Positions 8,042 to 16,349 of a stretch of 64,000 nucleotides of DNA are shown piece after piece; position 1 is the stretch's first letter, and the number at the start of each line of letters is the position of its first letter. A program made the translations under genes and the position numbers. Location: NCBI RefSeq assembly GCF_030116705.1, contig NZ_JAOTIK010000001.1, positions 1,445,001 to 1,509,000 on the forward strand, read 5' to 3'. The stretch is from Streptomyces sp. ML-6 (GTDB lineage: Bacteria > Actinomycetota > Actinomycetes > Streptomycetales > Streptomycetaceae). The notes under the pieces were generated by a model. The model was not told the origin of the DNA. It saw only the letters and a list, made by a program, of their open reading frames with translations, and searched no databases.

Positions 8042-9179
8042 CGGGGACCTCCATCTCGATCGTGGTGCCCTCGCCGGGCGCCGATTGAACGGTGAGCCTG
8101 CCGCCGACGCCGCCGGCCCGGTCGCGCATCGACACCAGGCCCAGGTGCCGGCCCGCCTGCCGGGTCGCCGCGGGCTCGAAGCCGCTGCCGTCGTCGGTGA
8201 TCCGCAGCAGCGTGCCGCCACCGCGCCGGGCCAGGGTGACCGCGACGTGTTCCGCGCCGGAGTGGCGCAGCGCGTTGTGCAGGGCTTCCTGGGCGACCCG
8301 GAGCAGTGCTTCCTCCTGGGCGGCCGGCAGGGCCCGTACGCCCAGGCTCTCGAAGGTCACCCGGGCCGTGTGGGCCCGGTCCAGGACCTGGACCTGGGTG
8401 CGGAGCGTGGCGACGAGACCGTCCTCGTCGAGCGCGGCGGGGCGCAGCTCGACGACGGCGGCCCGCAGCTCGTCCACGGCTTCGGCGGCGAGCACCGCGA
8501 CCTGTTGCAGCTCGCCCTTGGCGCGGGCCGGGTCGCGGTCGACCAGGGCGGTGGCGGCCTGGGCCGTCAGCCGCAGGGAGAAGAGCTTCTGGCTGACCGC
8601 GTCGTGCAGCTCGTGGGCGAGCCGGGAGCGTTCCTCGGCGATGGTGAGCTCGCGGCTGCGTTCGTACAGCCGGGCGTTGGTGAGGGCGATCGCGGCGTGC
8701 TGGGCGAGGATGGCCAGCAGGTCCTCGTCCTCGGCGGTGAAGCCGCAGCTGCCCTCGGGCTTGGGGCAGCGCTTGTTGGCGAGGAAGAGCGCGCCCATGA
8801 CCTCGTCGCCGTCCCTGATGGGCAGGCCGAGGAAGTCGGACATGTCGGGGTGGGCCTCGGGCCAGCCCTCGAAGCGGGGGTCCTTGCGGACGTCGGCGAG
8901 GCGCTCGCACTTCGCCTCGTGGAGCATCGCGGCGAGGATGCCGTGCTGTCTGGGCAGGGGGCCGATGGCCTTCCACTGTTCGTCGCTGACGCCGTCGACG
9001 ACGAACTGGGCGAAGCCGCCGTGGTCGTCGGGGACGCCCAGCGCGGCGTACTCGGCGTCCAGCAGCTCGCGGGCCGAGGCGACGATCGTCTTCAGGACGT
9101 CACGCACTTCGAGGTGTCGGCTCATGGCGAGCAGCGCGGCGCTCACGGCCGCCAGGCCCGATGGCGTGCGATGGCTCAT
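8034..9179 (-). CDS. GAF-domain sensor histidine kinase (NarL-type)
   Basis: A 381-residue cytosolic sensor kinase without membrane helices. The GAF domain (about 20-170) includes HLEVRDVLKTIVASARELL, GLPIRDGDEVMGALFLANK and a Cys-Phe pocket. The HisKA_3 dimerisation helix has His192 in LAHELHDAVSQKLFSLRL. The HATPase_c domain follows, with LLRVAQEALHNALRHSGA (N box), TDDGSGF (G1) and LVSMRDRAG (G2). A GAF input suggests sensing of a small ligand, haem or redox state. The ATG at 9179 is favoured: TACGGT, a -10-like hexamer, ends 7 bases upstream, implying a leaderless mRNA. An in-frame GTG at 9188 overlaps that box. Confidence 0.93.
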   Translation of the reverse strand: MSHRTPSGLAAVSAALLAMSRHLEVRDVLKTIVASARELLDAEYAALGVPDDHGGFAQFVVDGVSDEQWKAIGPLPRQHGILAAMLHEAKCERLADVRKDPRFEGWPEAHPDMSDFLGLPIRDGDEVMGALFLANKRCPKPEGSCGFTAEDEDLLAILAQHAAIALTNARLYERSRELTIAEERSRLAHELHDAVSQKLFSLRLTAQAATALVDRDPARAKGELQQVAVLAAEAVDELRAAVVELRPAALDEDGLVATLRTQVQVLDRAHTARVTFESLGVRALPAAQEEALLRVAQEALHNALRHSGAEHVAVTLARRGGGTLLRITDDGSGFEPAATRQAGRHLGLVSMRDRAGGVGGRLTVQSAPGEGTTIEMEVPGG

Positions 9180-9188
9180 GGGCCTCAC

Positions 9189-9740
9189 CGTACCGGCGGG
9201 GCGCGCACGCCGTATCGGCCTGTGGACGGCCCCGTATTAGGACCGTGGGACTAGGCCGCCCGGCCCGTGGGCGCACGGCGGGTCCTCCGCCCGTGCCCCC
9301 GCATGCCCGGCGGCCCCGGCCCCGTATGCCCGGCAGCCCCGGCTCCGCATGCCCCACTACTCGGTCCCCATATGCCCTGAGGCGCGCCGCGGGGTGTTCG
9401 GGAGCGGACGAGGCGCCCTCCACCGGGCCGGATCATGACACTCCGAATTGCGGAAGCAACGGTTGGTGAAACCGGCACTCCCCCGGTGTGAGGCCGCACA
9501 TAGGACCCACATCACTTACGAAGTCGGCTAGTGGAGACATAAGCGCAGCATCAGTGGGCATGAGCGGGGTCCTGCACGACCGAGCGGGACGCCGATCCAC
9601 TACCCGGGGTCGTACGTCACATCTTTGCCACCCGATTTTGCCGCCGCTAAGAATTGCTCCCGTCCCCGACGGAGATGCGAAACGCGCTTCCCGTCTTCGT
9701 CCTCCGTGAGGACTTCCGCGATTCGAAGAGGTACGTCTGC
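9189..9740. other. 552-base divergent intergenic region
   Basis: No credible ORF on either strand. It holds the divergent promoters of the sensor kinase (minus) and the secreted transglycosylase (plus), plus a 23-bp tandem repeat block at 9297-9380. I looked for a c-di-AMP (ydaO) riboswitch, common before Streptomyces cell-wall lytic genes, and did not find its conserved CAGCTAACC or GGGGGAACC segments. The last ~190 bases before the gene may be a long untranslated leader. Confidence 0.6.
9297..9380. repeat. 23-bp tandem repeat, about four degenerate copies
   Basis: The core RTATGCCC/GCATGCCC recurs with exact 23-bp spacing (ATG at 9303, 9326, 9349 and 9372), with CGGCGGCCCCGG-type spacers. 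Copies 1-3 are well conserved, the fourth is degenerate. It lies about 120 bases upstream of the sensor kinase start, in non-coding DNA. Function unknown. Confidence 0.7.
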
Positions 9741-10538
9741 ATGTCCGCGTCCAGCACCATCGGCCGTCGCCGTCGCCTGAACAAGGCCCAGAAGTTCTCC
9801 GTCGCGGGTGTTTCCGCCGCTGCGGTCGCCGCGCTCTCGTTCTCGCTCGTCCCCGCCAACGCCGAGACCAAGACCGAGGCCGAGGCTCCCGTCTCCGCCG
9901 CCCCCGTGGTCCTCTCGTCGGCCGTCGGTGCCCCGCAGGCCAGGACCGTGCAGGCCGGCATCATCGAGCAGCACTCCACCGCCGAGAAGCTGGTGAAGGC
10001 CGCCGACCTCGCCAGGGCCAAGAAGGCCGCCGCCGCCAAGAAGAAGGCGGCCGCCGAGGCCGAGGCCGTGGCGAAGAAGAAGGCCGCAGCCGAAGCCAGG
10101 GCGAAGGCCGCCGCCGAGGCCAAGGCGAAGGCTGCCGCCCGGGTGAAGGCGAAGGCCGTCGCCGAGCGCACCGAGACGCGTGCCGCCAGCCGTTCCCAGG
10201 CCCGCACCCCGGTGTACGCCAACAACCTGGACGGCTGGATCCGCCAGGCCCTGGACGTCATGCGCGCCCACGGCATCCCCGGCTCGTACGAGGGGCTGCA
10301 CCGCAACATCATGCGCGAGTCGACCGGCAATCCGAACGCGGTCAACGGCTGGGACATCAACGCCCAGAACGGCACCCCGTCCTGTGGTCTGCTGCAGGTC
10401 ATCCGGCCGACGTTCAACGCGTACCACGTGCCCGGCACCTCGTCGAACATCTACGACCCGGTCGCCAACATCACGGCCGCCGCCAACTACGCGGCCGACA
10501 AGTACGGCTCGATCGACAACGTCAACGGCGCCTACTGA
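9741..10538 (+). CDS. secreted SLT-domain transglycosylase-like protein
   Basis: A 265-residue exported protein. The twin-Arg-rich N terminus (GRRRRLNKAQKFS), a hydrophobic stretch and a signal-peptidase site near VPANA-ET (after residue 41) indicate secretion. Residues ~85-165 form a Lys/Ala/Glu coiled coil typical of cell-wall-spanning or peptidoglycan-associated stalks. The C-terminal 95 residues are a lysozyme-like SLT domain, with putative catalytic Glu193 in NIMRESTGNPNAVN and the GLLQVIRPTFNAYHVPG motif. It should cleave or bind peptidoglycan outside the membrane. The start is ATG 9741 with GAAGAGG 9 bases upstream; the frame extends to a TTG at 9654 but lacks a ribosome site there. 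Confidence 0.92.
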   Translation: MSASSTIGRRRRLNKAQKFSVAGVSAAAVAALSFSLVPANAETKTEAEAPVSAAPVVLSSAVGAPQARTVQAGIIEQHSTAEKLVKAADLARAKKAAAAKKKAAAEAEAVAKKKAAAEARAKAAAEAKAKAAARVKAKAVAERTETRAASRSQARTPVYANNLDGWIRQALDVMRAHGIPGSYEGLHRNIMRESTGNPNAVNGWDINAQNGTPSCGLLQVIRPTFNAYHVPGTSSNIYDPVANITAAANYAADKYGSIDNVNGAY

Positions 10539-10564
10539 GCCGGCGCCCGGACGCCGCACGCACA

Positions 10565-10603
10565 CGCCGAAGGGCGGCACCCCGCGGGTGCCGCCCTTCG
10601 GCG
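10565..10603. terminator. bidirectional hairpin terminator
   Basis: A perfect 18-bp inverted repeat (10565-10582 / 10586-10603) with a 3-base loop between the convergent transglycosylase gene (ends 10538) and the FHA-ABC gene (ends 10638). No U-tract. Confidence 0.9.
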
Positions 10604-10637
10604 TCCGGTACCGGCGCGCCCGCCCCGGTACCCGTGA

Positions 10638-13214
10638 TCACTTGCGCATGACCTCCGGCTCGTGACGGCGCAGCAGTCGTGCGACCGCGAAGCCGCAGAC
10701 GACGCCGAGGAACAGGAGCACCGTGATGTTGATGCCCCACTGACCGACCGTGTGCTCCCACAGCGGGTCCAGGTCGGTCGGGTTCTTCGGGTCCCACGGC
10801 GGCATCAGGTGCGCCAGGTCGAGGGTGGTGCCCGCTCCCGCGATGGCCCAGCGGGACGGCATCAGCCAGGCGAACTGCTCCAGGCCGGGCGAGCCGTACA
10901 CCTGGAAGAGGATGCCGGTGAAAACGACCTGGACGATCGCGAACATGACCAGCAGTGGCATGGTCTTCTCGGCGGTCTTCACCAGCGAGGAGATGACCAG
11001 GCCGAACATCATCGAGGTGAAGCCGAGCGCGATGATCGTCACGCAGAGCTCGACGGCCGGCGGCATGATCAGGCCCTCTTCGGGCAGGTCGCGGGTGGCG
11101 AAGCCGATGCCGCAGATGATGACGCCCTGGAAGGCGGTGATCACGCCGAGGACGATCACCTTGGACATCAGATAGGCCGAGCGGGACAGACCGGTGGCCC
11201 GTTCCCGTTCGTAGATGACGCGTTCCTTGATCAGTTCTCGTACGGAGTTGGCCGCGGCGGAGAACGTCATCCCGATCACCAGGATCAGCATGATCGTTCC
11301 GGCGTCCCCGTTGAACCGGGCCGGCGGCTTCGGCGGGGCCAGGCCGAAGTCGGCCGGGATGACCACGCTGACGACGCCGAGCACGGCGGGCAGGATCACC
11401 ATCAGGCCCATGAAGCCCTTGTCGGACGCGATCACCGAGACGTAGCGGCGCATCAGCGTCCACAGCTGGGCGGACCAGCTCTGCGGCTTCGGCGGGCGCA
11501 TCTGCTGCGGGGGCGGCATGTGCACGGGCTGTGCGGCGACGGCGTCGATGTCCGCGGCGTACATCTGGTAGTGCTGCGAACCGCGCCAGCGGCCCGCCCA
11601 GTCGTAGTCACGGTAGTTCTCGAACGCGGAGAAGACGTCGGCCCAGGTGGTGTAGCCGAAGAAGTTGAGCGCTTCCTCCGGCGGACCGAAGTAGGCGACG
11701 GAACCGCCCGGTGCCATGACGAGCAGCTTGTCGCAGATGGCCAGCTCGGCGACGGAGTGCGTGACGACCAGGACCGTGCGGCCGTCGTCGGCCAGGCCGC
11801 GCAGCAGCTGCATGACGTCGCGGTCCATGCCCGGGTCGAGGCCGGAGGTCGGCTCGTCGAGGAAGATCAGCGACGGCTTGGTGAGCAGTTCGAGTGCGAC
11901 GGAGACGCGCTTGCGCTGACCGCCGGAGAGCGAGGTGACCTTCTTGTCCTTGTGGATGTCGAGCTTGAGCTCGGCGAGGACTTCGAGGATCCGGGCCTGG
12001 CGCTCGGCCTCGGTGGTGTCCGCGGGGAAGCGGAGCTTGGCCGCGTACTTGAGCGCCTTGATGACGGTGAGTTCCTTGTGCAGGATGTCATCCTGCGGGA
12101 CCAGACCGATGCGCTGGCGCAGCTCGGCGAACTGCTTGTAGAGGTTCCGGTTGTCGTAGAGGACGTCGCCCTGGTTGGCGGGCCGGTAGCCGGTGAGCGC
12201 CTTGAGCAGGGTGGACTTGCCGGAGCCGGACGGGCCGATGACCGCGATGAGCGACTTCTCCGGGACGCCGAAGGAGACGTCCTTGAGGATCTGCTTCCCG
12301 CCGTCGACCGTCACCGTGAGGTGACGGGCGGAGAAGGAGACCTCACCGGTGTCGACGAACTCCTCGAGCCGGTCGCCGACCAGGCGGAAGGTCGAGTGGC
12401 CGACGCCGACGATGTCGTTGGGGCCGATGAGCGCGGAGCCGGACTTGGAGAGCGGCTGACCGTTGAGGTACGTGCCGTTGTGGGATCCGAGGTCGCGGAT
12501 CTCGAAGCGGCCGTCGGGGGTCGCGTGGAATTCGGCGTGGTGGCGCGAGACCTGGAGGTCGGAGACGACCAGCTCGTTCTCCAGCGCACGACCGATGCGC
12601 ATGACGCGGCCGAGGGCCAGCTGGTGGAACGTGGTGGGGCTGCGGTCCCCGTACACCGGCGGGGCCCCCGCGGCACCGCCCGCGCCGGGTGTGTTCGGCT
12701 TGCCCTGCTGGTGCGGGACCTGGGGCTGCGGCTGCACGGGCTGCTGTGACTGCACGGGCTGCTGGGGCTGCCCCTGGGGGGCCTGCTGCCAGCCCTGCTG
12801 CTGCGCGGCGGGGTCCTGCGGGGCGGGCCAGCCTGCGCCGCCCTGCTGCTGCGGCTGCTGCACGGGGGCCTGCGGAGCACCCGCGCCCTGGCCGTTGTAC
12901 GCGGCGCCCGCCGGGACGCCCAGGCTCAGCAGCGGTCCGTCGGTGGCGTTGCCGAGATGCACGGCGGAGCCGGCACCGATCTCCAGCTGCTGGATCCGGC
13001 GTCCCTGCACATAGGTGCCGTTGGTGCTGCCGTGGTCCTCGATGAACCAGCTACGGCCGTTCCAGCTGATCGTGGCATGCCGCCACGAGACCCTTGCGTC
13101 GTCGATCGTCAGGTCGCCCTGCGGATCGCGCCCGAGGGTGTACGACCTGGACGGATCGAGGGTCCAGGTCCTTCCATTCAATTCCAGTACGAGTTCCGGC
13201 ACTCCGCGCCCCAC
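10638..13214 (-). CDS. FHA-FHA-ABC transporter fusion (ATPase plus ABC2 permease), Rv1747-like
   Basis: An 858-residue fusion with the order FHA1 (about 20-95; LGRDPQGDLTIDDARVSWRH, GSTNGTYVQG), a ~90-residue Gln/Pro/Gly linker, FHA2 (about 205-275; IGRALENELVVSDLQVSRHH, GSHNGTYLNG), an ABC ATPase (about 290-520; GPSGSGKST, LSGGQRKRVS, LIFLDEPTSGLD) and an ABC2-type membrane domain with six helices (about 610-850). FHA domains bind phosphothreonine, so the exporter is probably controlled by Ser/Thr kinases, as shown for mycobacterial Rv1747, a lipid/cell-wall exporter. Starts at GTG 13214 with GGGGGA 6 bases upstream. Monocistronic, ending at a shared terminator. Confidence 0.93.
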   Translation of the reverse strand: MGRGVPELVLELNGRTWTLDPSRSYTLGRDPQGDLTIDDARVSWRHATISWNGRSWFIEDHGSTNGTYVQGRRIQQLEIGAGSAVHLGNATDGPLLSLGVPAGAAYNGQGAGAPQAPVQQPQQQGGAGWPAPQDPAAQQQGWQQAPQGQPQQPVQSQQPVQPQPQVPHQQGKPNTPGAGGAAGAPPVYGDRSPTTFHQLALGRVMRIGRALENELVVSDLQVSRHHAEFHATPDGRFEIRDLGSHNGTYLNGQPLSKSGSALIGPNDIVGVGHSTFRLVGDRLEEFVDTGEVSFSARHLTVTVDGGKQILKDVSFGVPEKSLIAVIGPSGSGKSTLLKALTGYRPANQGDVLYDNRNLYKQFAELRQRIGLVPQDDILHKELTVIKALKYAAKLRFPADTTEAERQARILEVLAELKLDIHKDKKVTSLSGGQRKRVSVALELLTKPSLIFLDEPTSGLDPGMDRDVMQLLRGLADDGRTVLVVTHSVAELAICDKLLVMAPGGSVAYFGPPEEALNFFGYTTWADVFSAFENYRDYDWAGRWRGSQHYQMYAADIDAVAAQPVHMPPPQQMRPPKPQSWSAQLWTLMRRYVSVIASDKGFMGLMVILPAVLGVVSVVIPADFGLAPPKPPARFNGDAGTIMLILVIGMTFSAAANSVRELIKERVIYERERATGLSRSAYLMSKVIVLGVITAFQGVIICGIGFATRDLPEEGLIMPPAVELCVTIIALGFTSMMFGLVISSLVKTAEKTMPLLVMFAIVQVVFTGILFQVYGSPGLEQFAWLMPSRWAIAGAGTTLDLAHLMPPWDPKNPTDLDPLWEHTVGQWGINITVLLFLGVVCGFAVARLLRRHEPEVMRK

Positions 13215-13666
13215 TAGTTGTCCCCCGAGTTACCCCCATCACAGGGAGCCTAGGGATGCTGAACATCGTGGGGAACTATTCCAGGAGCGGTCCCGGATAC
13301 GAAAGTCGGACGGGGTGAAGACCCTGCCGAGGCCTGCATCGTTACGGTGTCGGCACGAAAAACCGGGGACGGGAGCCGCAAGTCGCGAAGAACGGCATCA
13401 GATCGCTTGCAAGCGGGGCGAACTACGTCATTCACCCCTGAGCGGGGGACGATCCGTGGCATCCACGCTCCGTCACCGTCCGGGTACGCCCCCCGGTCAC
13501 CGGGGGGCCACCCGGTCGTCACCCGGCGTTCCGGGGACGCCTCGTACCCGGCCGTCCGCGGCCCGCGACCGGCGCACGGCCCGGGCGGGAAGCGGGGGCG
13601 ACGCACTGTCCGGCACTCGGGACGGAACTTCGGTGCCGCGGGAGGGACCGATACGGTGGAAGCACC
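13215..13666. other. 452-base divergent intergenic region
   Basis: Lies between the FHA-ABC gene (minus) and serB (plus). No ORF with convincing features. It must contain both promoters; I cannot assign -10/-35 boxes with confidence. A relatively AT-richer stretch with GATCGCTTGCAAGC and CATTCACC (about 13400-13440) could hold regulatory sites. No repeats or long hairpins seen. Confidence 0.5.
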
Positions 13667-14923
13667 ATGAGCGCATCTCAGCCCCCTCAGTCCTCCCGGT
13701 CTCCTGAGCCCTCCGAGTCCCTCCGGGGCGCGGACACACCCACCCTTCTCGTGAAGATCTTCGGGAAGGACCGTCCCGGCATCACCGCCGGGCTCTTCGA
13801 CACCCTCGCCGCCTACTCGGTCGACGTCATCGACATCGAGCAGGTCGTCACCCGTGGCCGCATCGTCCTGTGCGCGCTGGTCACCGCCCCGGCCGCGGGC
13901 GGCACCACCGAGGGCGACCTGCGGGCGACCGTGCACAGCTGGGCCGATTCCCTGAAGCTCCAGGCCGAGATCATCTCCGGCACGGGCGACAACCGGCCGC
14001 GCGGCTACGGGCGTTCCCACGTGACGGTGCTCGGGCACCCGCTGACCGCGGAGTCGACCGCCGCCATAGCGGCCACGATCACCTCCACCGGCGGCAACAT
14101 CGACCGCATCTTCCGGCTGGCCAAGTACCCGGTCACGGCGGTCGAGTTCGCGGTGTCGGGCACCGGCACCGCGGAGCTGCGCACGGCCCTGGCCACGGAG
14201 GCGGCCGGGATCGGTGTCGACGTGGCGGTGGTGTCCGCCGGGCTGAGCCGACGGGCGCAGCGGCTGGTCGTCATGGACGTCGACTCGACGCTGATCCAGG
14301 ACGAGGTCATCGAGCTCTTCGCCGCCCACGCGGGCTGCGAGGACAAGGTGGCCGAGGTCACCGAGCAGGCGATGCGCGGCGAACTCGACTTCGAGCAGTC
14401 GCTGCACGCGCGGGTGGCGCTGCTGGCGGGGCTCGACGCCTCGGTGGTGGACAAGGTGCGCGCCGAGGTGCGGCTGACGCCCGGCGCCCGCACCCTGATC
14501 CGTACGCTGAAGCGGCTCGGCTACCAAGTGGGCGTGGTCTCGGGCGGGTTCACCCAGGTCACCGACGACCTGAAGGAGCGGCTCGGGCTCGACTTCGCCT
14601 CCGCCAACACGCTGGAGATGGTCGACGGGAAGTTCACCGGCCGGGTCGTCGGCGACATCGTCGACCGGGCCGGCAAGGCGCGGCTGCTGCGCAGTTTCGC
14701 CAAGCAGGCCGGAGTGCCGCTGGCGCAGACCGTGGCGATCGGTGACGGTGCGAACGACCTGGACATGCTGAACACGGCCGGTCTCGGGGTGGCGTTCAAC
14801 GCCAAGCCGGTGGTCCGCGAGGCCGCGCACACCGCGGTGAACGTGCCGTTCCTGGACACCGTGTTGTACCTGCTCGGCATCACCCGCGAGGAGGTCGAGG
14901 CCGCCGACGGTCTCGCCGACTGA
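13667..14923 (+). CDS. serB: phosphoserine phosphatase with N-terminal ACT domains
   Basis: A 418-residue SerB, the last enzyme of L-serine synthesis (phosphoserine to serine plus phosphate). The N-terminal ~190 residues contain two ACT-type regulatory domains (LLVKIFGKDRPGITAGLFD starting near residue 25; HVTVLGHPLTAESTAAIAA). The HAD core follows, with the nucleophile motif MDVDSTLIQDEVIE (Asp204, Asp206), the second motif VVSGGFTQ, a conserved Lys and the metal-binding GDGANDLDML. Length and architecture match actinobacterial SerB2-type enzymes, which are feedback-regulated by serine. The ATG is preceded by GGTGGA. Ends at a bidirectional hairpin shared with the SixA-like gene. Confidence 0.96.
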   Translation: MSASQPPQSSRSPEPSESLRGADTPTLLVKIFGKDRPGITAGLFDTLAAYSVDVIDIEQVVTRGRIVLCALVTAPAAGGTTEGDLRATVHSWADSLKLQAEIISGTGDNRPRGYGRSHVTVLGHPLTAESTAAIAATITSTGGNIDRIFRLAKYPVTAVEFAVSGTGTAELRTALATEAAGIGVDVAVVSAGLSRRAQRLVVMDVDSTLIQDEVIELFAAHAGCEDKVAEVTEQAMRGELDFEQSLHARVALLAGLDASVVDKVRAEVRLTPGARTLIRTLKRLGYQVGVVSGGFTQVTDDLKERLGLDFASANTLEMVDGKFTGRVVGDIVDRAGKARLLRSFAKQAGVPLAQTVAIGDGANDLDMLNTAGLGVAFNAKPVVREAAHTAVNVPFLDTVLYLLGITREEVEAADGLAD

Positions 14924-15029
14924 CGCGGTCCCGGTCCCGTACGGCGGCCCTGTAGGAACGTTCCTGCGGCAGCGGCCCCGGGACGAGGTCCGGTGGTGGG
15001 GGTTCCCGGGCGGACGCCCCCGTGACATG

Positions 15030-15070
15030 GGGAGGGCCCTGGTGCGATCGGATCGCACCAGGGCCCTCCC
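15030..15070. terminator. 41-base near-perfect palindrome, bidirectional terminator
   Basis: A 20-bp inverted repeat (15030-15049 / 15051-15070) with a single central base, between convergent serB and the SixA-like gene. The arms are GGGAGGGCCCTGGTGCGATC and its complement. No U-tract. Confidence 0.88.
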
Positions 15071-15166
15071 ACGTGCCCGCTCTGTTCCCCCGCGTGCACA
15101 CCGGCACCGCACCGCGGCGAGTGTGCGGGCGCGGCATGCCCAGCGGACGCGGAGGGCTCGGCGGGA

Positions 15167-15685
15167 TCAGTCGTTGGGTGTCCAGTACTCGACCAGCTTG
15201 CCCACTCCGTGTTCCACGCCCTTCCAGGAGCCGTTGAACTCGACGACGGCGAACGCCGCGGTCGGGAAGCCGCCCCGGGACATCCGGGCCAGGGCGTCGC
15301 CCTCGGCCGAGTTGGAGAGGGCGTCGGCGACCGCGTGCATGCCGGGGTTGTGGCCGATGACGAGAAGGTCGCGCACGTCGTCGGGGGTCTCGTTGATCAG
15401 GGCGATGAGCTCACCGAGGGACGCCTCGTACAGGCGCTCCTCGTACACGGTCCTCGGACGGTGCGGCATCTCGTGCACCGCCAGCTTCCACGTTTCGCGG
15501 GTCCTGGCGGCGGTGGAGCAGAGGGCCAGATCGAGGACGATCCCGGAGTCGACGAGTTTGCGGCCTGCGACGGGGGCGTCCTTGCGGCCGCGCTCCGCGA
15601 GGGGCCGCTCGTGGTCGGAGTCCTGCGACCATTCCGCCTTTGCATGCCTGAGAAGGACGATCCTGCGAGGTGTATCGACGCTCAT
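15167..15685 (-). CDS. SixA-like histidine phosphatase
   Basis: A 172-residue member of the histidine-phosphatase (phosphoglycerate-mutase-like) superfamily, SixA branch. The RHG-type motif is LLRHAKAEWS (catalytic His14), a second arginine occurs in CSTAARTRET, the acid/base region is YEERLYEASLGELI, and the second catalytic His is in VIGHNPGM. The related E. coli SixA dephosphorylates phosphohistidine on a phosphotransfer protein; the substrate here is unknown. The ATG at 15685 reads MSVDTPRRIV. It is transcribed toward serB and ends at the shared palindrome. Confidence 0.92.
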   Translation of the reverse strand: MSVDTPRRIVLLRHAKAEWSQDSDHERPLAERGRKDAPVAGRKLVDSGIVLDLALCSTAARTRETWKLAVHEMPHRPRTVYEERLYEASLGELIALINETPDDVRDLLVIGHNPGMHAVADALSNSAEGDALARMSRGGFPTAAFAVVEFNGSWKGVEHGVGKLVEYWTPND

Positions 15686-15825
15686 ACACCTCAGCTTCGC
15701 ACGAAATGGCGCGCCCGGCGCAGGGTGTTGACGTCCTCGTGCGACGAACGCGGAGGGCTCGGACCGGTTGCCGGGGGCGGGGCCGGAGGGCGTGGGCCGG
15801 CCGTCGGGGCCGCGGGCGGACGGGG

Positions 15826-16038
15826 TCAGGAGCTCACCAGGGCCATGACACGTGCGAGAAGTCGGTCGATCGCGGGATCGGCGGTCGCAGCCTGCGCGTC
15901 ACCGGTGCCGATGATCAGCAGCATCAGCGCGGCGAACGCGAGCGCGGGCAGCGCCACGGCCCACCACGGCAGCCGGACCTCGACGCCGCCCGTGGCGGGG
16001 TGGGTGGTCCGGGGGTGGTGGTGCGTAGGGGCCGCCAT
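15826..16038 (-). CDS. small single-span membrane protein
   Basis: A 70-residue protein. A His/Pro-rich N terminus (MAAPTHHHPRTTHPATGG) precedes one clear transmembrane helix (about residues 25-46, WWAVALPALAFAALMLLIIG) and a short C-terminal tail DPAIDRLLARVMALVSS. The coding frame, the length and the ATG support a real gene; its function is unknown. It lies downstream of the MFS/SGM_5486 genes on the same strand, separated from them by a hairpin. Confidence 0.7.
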   Translation of the reverse strand: MAAPTHHHPRTTHPATGGVEVRLPWWAVALPALAFAALMLLIIGTGDAQAATADPAIDRLLARVMALVSS

Positions 16039-16171
16039 GTCCGCCTCCGTGGGGCTTCGGTGCCGAATCCGGTGGTTGCCGGTTCCGATACCGGAGAACT
16101 TACGGATCCGGGGGCACCGTTCCCATCCGGGGACCCACCCACTTCACCCTGACCCCAGCCCCCTAGGGGAT

Positions 16172-16189
16172 GGTGGGGGCAGCCCCACC
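16172..16189 (-). terminator. hairpin after the MFS-SGM_5486 genes
   Basis: GGTGGGG (16172-16178), GCAG loop, CCCCACC (16183-16189), 24 bases beyond the stop of the 39-residue gene. The adjoining CCCCTAGGGG palindrome at ~16162 may extend it. Confidence 0.5.
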
Positions 16190-16212
16190 CCCGGCCGCGG
16201 CGCCGGGCCGGA

Positions 16213-16332
16213 TCAGGGGGAGGCGACCGAGGCGATCACTCCGACCACCACGGTGATCAGGAGCATCGCCCCGAGCACGAGGAGGAGCTTCTTCTGGCCG
16301 TTCTGGGGATTCGGGTCGAGCACAGGAGACAT
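16213..16332 (-). CDS. SGM_5486-family transporter-associated microprotein
   Basis: A 39-residue single-span protein, too short for most gene callers. It begins MSPVLDPNPQNGQKKLL and continues as one helix (about residues 16-36) ending IASVASP. The start motif DPNPQNGQKK is the hallmark of the SGM_5486 family, which is found next to MFS exporters in Streptomyces. Here it begins 17 bases after the stop of the CynX/NimT-type MFS gene on the same strand. It is probably a small subunit or stabiliser of that transporter; the molecular role is unproven. The ATG has an AGGAGA-like stretch on the wrong strand only, so initiation probably depends on coupling. Confidence 0.85.
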   Translation of the reverse strand: MSPVLDPNPQNGQKKLLLVLGAMLLITVVVGVIASVASP

Positions 16333-16349
16333 GGGCACAGTCTCCCACC

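Noticed and set aside
9481..9740. Possible c-di-AMP (ydaO) riboswitch before the secreted transglycosylase
   Set aside because: The conserved core segments of ydaO could not be found in the leader.
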